Shown here: positions 1 to 7,508 of the stretch, piece by piece | Layout: each line of letters starts with the position of its first letter | Position numbering within the stretch: the first letter of the stretch is position 1 | Assembly (NCBI GenBank): GCA_002331335.1 | Contig: DCZO01000016.1 | Coordinates: 6,664 to 70,663 of the forward strand | Length of the DNA stretch: 64,000 nucleotides | Reading direction: 5' to 3' | Origin: Nitrospira sp. UBA2082 | GTDB taxonomy: Bacteria; Nitrospirota; Nitrospiria; Nitrospirales; Nitrospiraceae | Notes under the pieces: generated by a model | The model's database searches: none | What the model was told of the DNA's origin: nothing | What the model saw: only the letters and a program-made list of their open reading frames with translations | Position numbers and translations under genes: made by a program

Positions 1-1187
1 GTCGGCGGAATGCCGGCCAGGGAGACCATAAAGACAAGCATCAGCAATGCAGCCACCGGCTGACGTTTGGCCAGGCCGGTAAAGTCTTCGATCTCTTCTC
101 CTTCGATGCTACCTTTGCGGAGCATGGCGACGATGGCGAAGGCGCCAAAGGTCATGAATGTGTAGAGCGCCAGATACAGCAACACGCTGGCGATCCCGTG
201 GGCGCTGTCCGCGGATCCACCCAGACGCCCGGTCGCGACGACGCCGATGAGGGCATACCCGGCATGGGCGATGCTGGAATAGGCCAACATCCGCTTGACG
301 TTGGTTTGGACCAGGGCCACAACGTTGCCCAGCACCAGTGTGGCGACGCAGAGCACCAGGAAGATCGTGGACCAGTCGGTCTTAAGCCCGCCCAGTCCTT
401 CGGCGAAAACGCGGAGAAAAGCGCCGAAACTGGCGGCCTTCGAGGCCACGGCCATGAAGGCCGTGACGGATGTCGGAGCGCCCTGGTAGACGTCAGGCGT
501 CCACATGTGAAACGGGACGACGGCGAGTTTGAAGGCGAATCCGACCGCCAGCAAGATCGTGGCGAACAGGAGCAACGGATCATCCAGGCTTCGGCCGACC
601 ACAGCGTCGGCGATGGCTGGCAAGCGGGTGCTGCCGGTGGCGCCATAGAGCAGGGAGATACCGTACAGCAAGATGCCTGAGGAGAAGGCCCCCAGTACGA
701 AATACTTGGCGGAGGCTTCCAAGGAGCGGGGTTCCGAGCGTTTCAGCCCTGCCATGACGTACAGGGAGAGTGACATCAACTCGGTGCCGAGATAGATCGC
801 CAGCAAATCGGTCGCGGAGACCATCACCATCATGCCGCACAGTGCGAGCAGGACGAATGCGTAATATTCGCCGAAGTACAGCCGCTCCTCTTTGAGGTAG
901 GAGTACGACAGCAGGACGGTCAGGCCGGCGACAAAACAGAGCAGCAGTTTCCAAAAGCAGGCATAGGCGTCGATGGCGACCACTCCTCCGAAGGCGGAGG
1001 CGGGATGCCCCATCTGCGATGCGATCAGCCCCATGCACACGGCTAATGTACCGAGGCTCAGCCACGCCAGGCCATCTTTCAGGTTCGAAGGCACCACCGG
1101 GTCGAGGACCAGCACGACGCACGCGGCGGCGATCACCAGCAGCTCCGGCAAGATAAGGAACAGGTCGCCCGGGGAGAAGAAGGTCAT
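1..1187 (-). CDS. nuoN: NADH-quinone oxidoreductase subunit N (partial, 3' end missing)
   Basis: Antiporter-like membrane subunit of respiratory complex I, one of the three proton-pumping subunits. The 395 visible residues are very hydrophobic and carry the family signature PFHMWTPDVYQGAPTSV around residue 228, followed by the helix with VQTNVKRMLAYSSIAHAGY. The ATG overlaps the nuoM stop as ATGA (1184-1187), so translation is probably coupled. The C-terminus lies beyond the left edge. The long antisense and alternative frames across this stretch are shadows. Identification rests on motif and position at the end of a complete nuo operon. Confidence 0.96.
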   Translation of the reverse strand, partial: MTFFSPGDLFLILPELLVIAAACVVLVLDPVVPSNLKDGLAWLSLGTLAVCMGLIASQMGHPASAFGGVVAIDAYACFWKLLLCFVAGLTVLLSYSYLKEERLYFGEYYAFVLLALCGMMVMVSATDLLAIYLGTELMSLSLYVMAGLKRSEPRSLEASAKYFVLGAFSSGILLYGISLLYGATGSTRLPAIADAVVGRSLDDPLLLFATILLAVGFAFKLAVVPFHMWTPDVYQGAPTSVTAFMAVASKAASFGAFLRVFAEGLGGLKTDWSTIFLVLCVATLVLGNVVALVQTNVKRMLAYSSIAHAGYALIGVVATGRLGGSADSAHGIASVLLYLALYTFMTFGAFAIVAMLRKGSIEGEEIEDFTGLAKRQPVAALLMLVFMVSLAGIPP

Positions 1188-2806
1188 GGTGCGCGTACCT
1201 CCGCCGTGTCGAGCGTGACGCCGGTGAGTGATGACGGTTCGCGCTCCTCCAGGTGAGGCATGATCACAAGCACCGAGGTCTCACGCTCAACAGGCTGAAT
1301 GAGCGGTTCAGGCTGCTGCGTGGCCGTTGCTGGAGCGGGCGCGGGCGACGCCGTTCGTGTGATCACCTTCCCGACACTTGCGTGCATGCGCGTCAACAGC
1401 GGATTGGGGAACAAGCCGATCACAAATACCAGCACGACAAGCGGGGCTAGGATGGCCATCTCGCGCGGGGTCAAGTCTTGCAGCTTCGGCAGCAACGCTT
1501 GCGACGGAACGCCGAACGCCACGCGCTGGACCATCCATAACATATAGGCGGCGGCCAGGATGATGCCCAGAGAGGCCAAAGCCGCCGCCGGTTTATTCAT
1601 GAGGAAGGTGCCAGCCAATACCATGAACTCCCCGACGAAACTATTGGTGCCCGGCAGTCCCAACGAGGACAGCGCGAAGATAACCAGGCAGGTGGCGAAT
1701 CGTGGCATCGGCTTGGTCAAGCCGACATTATCGGCGATCTGTCTGCTGTGCGTTCGTTCATAGATGACGCCGACGCACAGGAAGAGGCCGCCGGTCGTAA
1801 TACCGTGATTCACCATCTGCATCACGGCGCCTTCAATGCCTTGGAGATTGAACATGAACAGCCCCAGCGTCACGAATCCCATGTGGCTGACACTGGAATA
1901 GGCGATGAGCTTTTTCAGATCGGTCTGTGCCAGTGCCATATAGGCGCCGTAGATGATCGCCACGATCGAGAGCACGACCATCAACGGCGTAAATGCCTGG
2001 GACGCTTCCGGCAACATCGGCAGACTGAAGCGCAAGAAGCCGTACGTCCCCATCTTCAACAGCACGCTGGCGAGAATCACACTGCCGGCGGTGGGTGCCT
2101 CCACGTGCGCATCGGGCAGCCACGTGTGAAAGGGGAACATCGGCACTTTGACGGCGAAGGCCGCAAAGAAGGCCAGAAAGACCCACATCTGCATGGTGCG
2201 GGAATAGGTGCCTTGGGCCAACTCCTGAATGTCGAACGTGTGGCTACCCTGGAAATAGAGGACAAGGATTGCCACCAGAAGCAACACGCTGCCCGCCAGG
2301 GTGTACAAGAAAAACTTGACGGCGGCATACAGTCGATTCGGTCCGCCCCACATGCCGATCAAGAGGTACATGGGGATGAGCATCGCTTCCCAGAACACGT
2401 AAAACAACACGAAGTCGAGGGCAACAAACACCCCGATCATGGCACCTTCCATGATCAGCAGCATCGCCATGAAGTTCCTGGCGCCGGTTTCGATGGACCG
2501 CCAAGAGATCAAGACGCAGAGCGGCATGAGCGCCGTCGTCATGAGTATGAGCGGCAAGCTGATTCCGTCCAGCCCGAGTTTGTATTGAATTTTCGGAGAC
2601 GAGATCCATACCGCCGTCTCGACAAACTGCATATGGCTCGACGATGGATCGAACCACCACCAGAGGGGGATCGATATCAGCAAGTCTGCGACCGTCACGA
2701 CGAGGGCGATCAGCCGTGCGCCGGTCTCTTTCGCCAGATACAAGACGAGCGCGCCCGCCAGCGGAAGAAACACCAGCACAGTGAGCCAGGGCCATGAAGT
2801 GGTCAT
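1184..2806 (-). CDS. nuoM: NADH-quinone oxidoreductase subunit M
   Basis: Proton-pumping antiporter-like subunit of complex I in the cytoplasmic membrane. The 540-residue protein contains the hallmark stretch FHTWLPDAHVEAPTAGS and the following LLKMGTYGF helix. It is about 30 residues longer than Escherichia coli NuoM. The extra length is mainly a polar tail after the last membrane helix, rich in Ala, Pro, Thr and Glu (from ASPAPAPATATQ to the end). It sits between nuoL (81 bp upstream) and nuoN (4 bp overlap). The tail is the only odd feature and may protrude from the membrane arm. Confidence 0.97.
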   Translation of the reverse strand: MTTSWPWLTVLVFLPLAGALVLYLAKETGARLIALVVTVADLLISIPLWWWFDPSSSHMQFVETAVWISSPKIQYKLGLDGISLPLILMTTALMPLCVLISWRSIETGARNFMAMLLIMEGAMIGVFVALDFVLFYVFWEAMLIPMYLLIGMWGGPNRLYAAVKFFLYTLAGSVLLLVAILVLYFQGSHTFDIQELAQGTYSRTMQMWVFLAFFAAFAVKVPMFPFHTWLPDAHVEAPTAGSVILASVLLKMGTYGFLRFSLPMLPEASQAFTPLMVVLSIVAIIYGAYMALAQTDLKKLIAYSSVSHMGFVTLGLFMFNLQGIEGAVMQMVNHGITTGGLFLCVGVIYERTHSRQIADNVGLTKPMPRFATCLVIFALSSLGLPGTNSFVGEFMVLAGTFLMNKPAAALASLGIILAAAYMLWMVQRVAFGVPSQALLPKLQDLTPREMAILAPLVVLVFVIGLFPNPLLTRMHASVGKVITRTASPAPAPATATQQPEPLIQPVERETSVLVIMPHLEEREPSSLTGVTLDTAEVRAP

Positions 2807-2887
2807 TCGTCAACCGTGATCCGATGAAAACAAGAACAGCCGATTCGCCTCATCCATCCTGCTGCCGGCGTCGGTCGGCGCGACACC

Positions 2888-4783
2888 CTAAAAGAGCAAA
2901 AACACCGTGGCGATGACGGCGATGCCGCACGCCATGGCCAACGCATAATGCTGGGTCTGTCCGCTCTGGATCAGCCGCAACAACCATCCGCTCCAGGCGA
3001 AGGCGCGAGCCACGCCGTTGACGGCTCCATCGATCACATTAACATCGATGTGTTTCCACAGTGCCGAAGCTGCAGCAAAAGTCGGCTTCACGAAAGCGAC
3101 AGCATAGGCTTCATCCACATACCACTTATTCAAAGAAGCCTGATACAGGCTGTTCCACTGTTCAGACAAGCGGTCGGGGAGGCTGGGATTGAGCACATAG
3201 ACGTAGTAGGCGCCGGCGATGCCGGCAAACCCCATCAGCGTCGCGGCAAGCATCACCCCCATCCCAGCCTGTCCATGTCCACCCGTCTGTTCAGCACCCG
3301 CGGAGAAGACGGGTTCTAAGAAAGAGGGAATGCCGAGGTAGCCGGTCACAACGCTGAAGACCGCCAGAATCAGGAGCGGAATCGTCATCGTACGCGACGG
3401 TTCATGGATATGATGCGCAAGATGAGGATCGACGCGCGAGGGCCCCCAGAATGTCACAAACACCAGTCTGAAACTGTAGAAGGCGGTCAGCAGAGCCGTC
3501 ACCAAGCCTAAGAGCGCCAGGACTTGGCCCAGACCGCCCGATGCCCATGCGGATACGAGGATCTCATCCTTACTGAAAAATCCCGCCGTGAGGGGAAAGC
3601 CGGCCAGCGCCAGCGAACCGATGACAAACGTCCAATACGTAATCGGCAATTTGTCCTTGAGGCCGCCCATGCGTCGCATGTCTTGTTCATGGTGCAGCGC
3701 GATGATGACAGAGCCGCAGCCCAGGAAGAGCAGGGCTTTGAAGGCCCCGTGCGTCAGCAAGTGGTACATGGCGGAGGCGTACGCGCCAAGGCCGCAGGCC
3801 ATGACCATGTACCCCAGCTGGCTGACCGTCGAGTAGGCGACGATCCGTTTGATGTCGGTCTGGGTCAAGGCGATGGTGGCGCCGAGGACCATAGTAGCGG
3901 CGCCGACCAGAGCGACGACCCCCATGGCGGTCGGGGACAAATTGTAGAGCGGCGCCAGGCGCGCCACCATGAAGACGCCGGCGGTCACCATCGTGGCGGC
4001 ATGGATCAACGCTGAAATCGGCGTCGGCCCTTCCATGGCATCGGGTAGCCAGACGTGCAGCGGGACTTGCGCGGACTTGCCGATGGCGCCGGTAAACAAC
4101 AGAAGACAGATGAGGGTGAAGATCGACACGTCCCATGATCCGCCGACGAGACTCAGGAGATTGATGGTCTGATCGGCGGCCTCGTGCGCAGCGGAGAAAA
4201 TCTCCTGGTAGTTCAGAGAGCCAAAGCTCGACCATACCAGCAGGAGGCCCAGGATGAAGCCGAAATCGCCGACACGATTGACCAGAAAGGCCTTCGTGGC
4301 GGCGGCGCACGCTGAAGACCGTTCGTACCAATGCCCGATCAGAAGATAGGAGCAGAGGCCCACGGCCTCCCAAAAGATGAACAGCTGGAGGAGATTGTCG
4401 GCTAACACCAGCATCAGCATTGAGAAGGTGAACAACGCGATGTAGGCGAAGAAACGGGCGTAGCCTGATTCTCCGTGCATGTAGCCGATTGTATACACGT
4501 GCACGAGCGAGCTGACTCCTGTAACCAGTAGGAGCATCACGGCCGTCAGCCGGTCGATATAGAGACCGATGTGTGCGTCAAGCGTACCGGATGCGAGCCA
4601 GGTGTAGAGGGGGATCGTCACATAATGTCCGTCGGCTGCCTCCATGAATGCAAGGATGGACAGCAGGAACGGCACCACAACCGCAGGCACCGCGACCAGA
4701 TGGGCCATCTCTTTGATCCAACGGCCGCCGAGGCCGAGGATGAGGAAGGATGCCAGGGGGAGGAGCGGGATGAATGCGTACAT
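2888..4783 (-). CDS. nuoL: NADH-quinone oxidoreductase subunit L
   Basis: Distal proton-pumping subunit of complex I. The 631-residue length is normal for NuoL, which carries a long lateral C-terminal helix. It shows VPLHVWLPDAMEGPTPISAL and LIHAATMVTAGVFM, the conserved antiporter core. An early conserved segment (LFIFWEAVGLCSYLLIGHWY) is also present. The C-terminal region ends in a hydrophobic helix after a segment containing WYVDEAY, typical of NuoL/ND5. It lies between nuoK and nuoM. The 97-bp gap to nuoK contains an inverted repeat annotated separately. Confidence 0.97.
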   Translation of the reverse strand: MYAFIPLLPLASFLILGLGGRWIKEMAHLVAVPAVVVPFLLSILAFMEAADGHYVTIPLYTWLASGTLDAHIGLYIDRLTAVMLLLVTGVSSLVHVYTIGYMHGESGYARFFAYIALFTFSMLMLVLADNLLQLFIFWEAVGLCSYLLIGHWYERSSACAAATKAFLVNRVGDFGFILGLLLVWSSFGSLNYQEIFSAAHEAADQTINLLSLVGGSWDVSIFTLICLLLFTGAIGKSAQVPLHVWLPDAMEGPTPISALIHAATMVTAGVFMVARLAPLYNLSPTAMGVVALVGAATMVLGATIALTQTDIKRIVAYSTVSQLGYMVMACGLGAYASAMYHLLTHGAFKALLFLGCGSVIIALHHEQDMRRMGGLKDKLPITYWTFVIGSLALAGFPLTAGFFSKDEILVSAWASGGLGQVLALLGLVTALLTAFYSFRLVFVTFWGPSRVDPHLAHHIHEPSRTMTIPLLILAVFSVVTGYLGIPSFLEPVFSAGAEQTGGHGQAGMGVMLAATLMGFAGIAGAYYVYVLNPSLPDRLSEQWNSLYQASLNKWYVDEAYAVAFVKPTFAAASALWKHIDVNVIDGAVNGVARAFAWSGWLLRLIQSGQTQHYALAMACGIAVIATVFLLF

Positions 4784-4801
4784 CTATAACCCTAAGAGCT
4801 T

Positions 4802-4869
4802 ATGGCCGATGGCTGATGGCACGAGTTCGGGAATCCTGTTCCTGCCAGTTGCCATATGCCATACGCCAT
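4802..4869. repeat. Intergenic hairpin with 7-bp periodic arms (nuoL/nuoK spacer)
   Basis: The left arm (4802-4820) is three ATGGC words spaced every 7 bp. The right arm (4851-4869) is three GCCAT words with the same period. The arms are complementary with a roughly 30-bp centre. It lies wholly inside the 97-bp nuoK-nuoL gap. It resembles in architecture, not in sequence, the other spacer hairpins at 10192, 11604, 12193 and 34829. Confidence 0.7.
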
Positions 4870-4880
4870 CTGCGAGTGTG

Positions 4881-5186
4881 TTACCATTTCAGTAGATTGA
4901 ATTCTTCGACATTGATGGTGTCCTTGGACCGGTGGATCGCCACTACGATCGCAAGGCCTACTCCGACCTCGGCGGCCGCGACGGTTAACGTGAAGAAGAC
5001 GAAAATCTGGCCCCCCAAGTCGTGCAGGTACTCGGCAAAGGCCACGAAGTTGATGTTGGTGGCATTCAACATGAGCTCAATACAGAGCAGAATGACGATG
5101 ATGTTTCGGCGCACCAGCACCCCGACGAGCCCGGTGAGAAACATAAACGCACTCAAGATGAGATAGTAGTGAATGGGGACGCTCAT
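4881..5186 (-). CDS. nuoK: NADH-quinone oxidoreductase subunit K
   Basis: Small three-helix membrane subunit of complex I (ND4L homologue), 101 residues, the usual length. The second helix carries the buried glutamate in IIVILLCIELMLNATNINFVA that belongs to the proton pathway. VAAAEVGVGLAIVVAI contains the second conserved membrane glutamate. The ATG overlaps the nuoJ stop as ATGA (5183-5186). Together with nuoJ it forms the hinge of the membrane arm next to the quinone site. Confidence 0.97.
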   Translation of the reverse strand: MSVPIHYYLILSAFMFLTGLVGVLVRRNIIVILLCIELMLNATNINFVAFAEYLHDLGGQIFVFFTLTVAAAEVGVGLAIVVAIHRSKDTINVEEFNLLKW

Positions 5187-5704
5187 GATGGCGGCGATTC
5201 AGACAGGTCTTTCTTGGAGAGCACGATGGCGCCGATCATCGCCACAAGCAGAATCAGCGAGGCGACCTCGAATGGGAAGAGGTAAGATGTATACAGGAGA
5301 TGGCCGATGGCTTCGGTGTTGCCTTCTTCGGACGGAGACGACAAGGCGGTGCGTTCCACGGTGGAGCCAAAAGAAACGCCGTGCTGTCCGACCAGTACGG
5401 CAATTTCCACGATGATCGCGCCTCCGATCAGGAGCGATCCCCATGATTGCATATGATACCGATCCGGTGTTTTCTCCGTGAGGAACATCACGGCGAAGAG
5501 GTAGAAAATCAGGATGGCACCGGCGTACACCATGAGCTGCACCGCGAACAAGAATTCCGCATGCAGGGTGATGTACAGGCCCGCCACGTGGAAGAACATG
5601 ACCAGCAGGGCGAGTGCGCTGTAGACCGGATTCCTGAGCGCCACCACCAAGACAGCGGTCAGCGCGATCACGCCGGCGAAATATCCGAAAAACACATACG
5701 CCAC
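5183..5704 (-). CDS. nuoJ: NADH-quinone oxidoreductase subunit J
   Basis: ND6-like membrane subunit of complex I with five predicted helices. The frame is open to an ATG at 5749, but the GTG at 5704 is preferred: it is preceded by AGGAG with an 8-nt spacer, and the product then starts directly in the first helix (VAYVFFGYFAGVIALTAV). That gives 173 residues, normal for NuoJ. NPVYSALALLVMFFHVAGLY is the conserved flexible helix region. The stop overlaps the nuoK start by 4 bp. Confidence 0.93.
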   Translation of the reverse strand: MAYVFFGYFAGVIALTAVLVVALRNPVYSALALLVMFFHVAGLYITLHAEFLFAVQLMVYAGAILIFYLFAVMFLTEKTPDRYHMQSWGSLLIGGAIIVEIAVLVGQHGVSFGSTVERTALSSPSEEGNTEAIGHLLYTSYLFPFEVASLILLVAMIGAIVLSKKDLSESPPS

Positions 5705-5797
5705 GATACCATCTCCTGACGCACACCCCAGACTCGGCACGATCCGCACGGCGCACCGGAGGGGGCTGCCCCGGGAAGCGCAAGACTCCCACGTCGA

Positions 5798-6367
5798 TCA
5801 ATCCGGTTTGGGCGGCACGTGCTTGAATGCCACGTTGAAGAACGCTGTGTTCGGGTGTTGGAACTCCAAACGTTTCTCGCGGACCGGAAACGACCGGTCC
5901 CCGATCGCAAGGAGTTGCTGTTTGTTCAGGTGGAGTTGCCGCTTATCGTACACGGCCCATTCGAATTCCCGTGTCATGCCCAGCGCGTCGACGGGGCAGG
6001 CATCCACGCACATCCCGCAAAAGAGGCAGCGAGTCATATCCATGTAATACTCTTTGGAGTAGCGCTTCGTCGGCTCTCCGGGAACTTCGGCGCTGACGAC
6101 GCGGATGACGCGCGATGGGCAGGCTGCTTCGCAGAGATCGCACCCCACGCATTTCTCGGTTCCGTCGTCGTAGCGCAGTAGCGCGAGCATGCCGCGATAG
6201 TTGTCCGGGAGCGTACGTTTCTCGTGCGGGTACTGCAACGTGACCGGCTTGTACTGGAGCAGATGCATGAGCGTGGCTTTCATGCCGACGAAGATTTCGT
6301 AGAACGTGATGGTCTTGAGCCACTCGCGCAGATTCAATCGTGTGGGGGTTGCCGACGGGGTCGTCAT
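5798..6367 (-). CDS. nuoI: NADH-quinone oxidoreductase subunit I (2 x 4Fe-4S)
   Basis: Ferredoxin-like subunit (TYKY homologue) carrying clusters N6a and N6b that pass electrons toward NuoB. Two complete CxxCxxCxxxCP motifs are visible: C73, C76, C79, C83 and C114, C117, C120, C124. The length of 189 residues is normal. The N-terminus has an amphipathic stretch (EWLKTITFYEIFVGMK) that fits the membrane-surface helix of this family. It lies 12 bp downstream of nuoH in the same operon. Confidence 0.97.
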   Translation of the reverse strand: MTTPSATPTRLNLREWLKTITFYEIFVGMKATLMHLLQYKPVTLQYPHEKRTLPDNYRGMLALLRYDDGTEKCVGCDLCEAACPSRVIRVVSAEVPGEPTKRYSKEYYMDMTRCLFCGMCVDACPVDALGMTREFEWAVYDKRQLHLNKQQLLAIGDRSFPVREKRLEFQHPNTAFFNVAFKHVPPKPD

Positions 6368-6379
6368 TTCGTTCCCTTC

Positions 6380-7456
6380 CTACTTCAGTTGCTGGGCGAT
6401 GAACACCGCGATCGAGGTGACCACGATGTTCGCCAGAGCGATGGGCAGCAGTACCTTCCAGCCGAACCGCATGAGCTGGTCATAGCGCAGTCTCGGCAGC
6501 GTGGCCCGAAGCCAGAAAAAGAGAAACAAGAAGGAATAGGTCTTGAAGGCAAACCACATCGTATTTTCGATCCAGGCTAAGGATGGAAGGCCGATGAGAC
6601 TCAGCAGCGTGCCGGGATACGGGGCGTTCCACCCGCCGAGAAACATCGCCGATGCCACGCAGGACACCAGGACCATGTTGGCATATTCGGCGAGGTAGAA
6701 GAACGCGAAGCGCAAGCCGCTGTATTCGGTAAAGAACCCGGCGACCAGCTCGCTTTCGGCTTCCGGCAAGTCGAACGGGACGCGGTTCGTCTCTGCCACC
6801 GTTGAAATCACGTACACGACGAGGGCGAAGATTTGCGGGGCCGGGAATGCGAAGGCGTTCCAGTTCCAGAAACCGCCCGCCTGGGCATTGGTGATGTGCA
6901 CCAGGCTCAGCGACCCAGAGAGAATCAAGACTCCGACAATGGCCAGCCCGACGTTCAACTCGTAACTGATGATCTGCGCGGCCGATCGCAGTCCGCCCAG
7001 CAGCGAATACTTGCTGTTGGAGGCCCATCCGCCGAGAATGATCCCGTAGGCGCCGAGGGAGGCAAAAGCCAGGATGTAGAGAATGCCGATATTGATGTCG
7101 CTGATGACGAACGGTTTTATTGAGAGACCGCCGAACTCCCAGGTCAGGTCCGGGCCCCACGGGATGACGGCAAATCCGATGAACGCCGGAATCAGCGCGA
7201 GCAGAGGCGCCGCGGTGAACAGGAACTTGTTGGCGCCGGCAGGCACGATATCTTCCTTGAAAAAGAGCTTAATGGCGTCCGCGAACGGCTGGAGAGAGCC
7301 ATAGGGGCCCACTTCCATCGGTCCCATGCGATCTTGCATCCAGCCGAGGACTTTCCGCTCGGCGAGGGTGAGCAGGAGTACCGTGATGATCACGATGCCC
7401 ACGATGACAGAAATTTGTGTCAGAGTAATGGCAACGCGCAGCCCTAATTCAGTCAC
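6380..7456 (-). CDS. nuoH: NADH-quinone oxidoreductase subunit H
   Basis: Membrane subunit (ND1 homologue) that forms most of the quinone-binding chamber and anchors the peripheral arm. The 358-residue product has the conserved loop with DLPEAESELVAGFFTEYSG and the early EDIVPAGANKFLF stretch. The C-terminus, FFWLRATLPRLRYDQLM, is also typical. It is preceded by nuoG (52 bp) and followed by nuoI. Confidence 0.97.
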   Translation of the reverse strand: MTELGLRVAITLTQISVIVGIVIITVLLLTLAERKVLGWMQDRMGPMEVGPYGSLQPFADAIKLFFKEDIVPAGANKFLFTAAPLLALIPAFIGFAVIPWGPDLTWEFGGLSIKPFVISDINIGILYILAFASLGAYGIILGGWASNSKYSLLGGLRSAAQIISYELNVGLAIVGVLILSGSLSLVHITNAQAGGFWNWNAFAFPAPQIFALVVYVISTVAETNRVPFDLPEAESELVAGFFTEYSGLRFAFFYLAEYANMVLVSCVASAMFLGGWNAPYPGTLLSLIGLPSLAWIENTMWFAFKTYSFLFLFFWLRATLPRLRYDQLMRFGWKVLLPIALANIVVTSIAVFIAQQLK

Positions 7457-7508
7457 GATACGACTCCTGGCTAGCTGAGATAGTGGTAGACATTGTCGAG
7501 CAGCCTTC

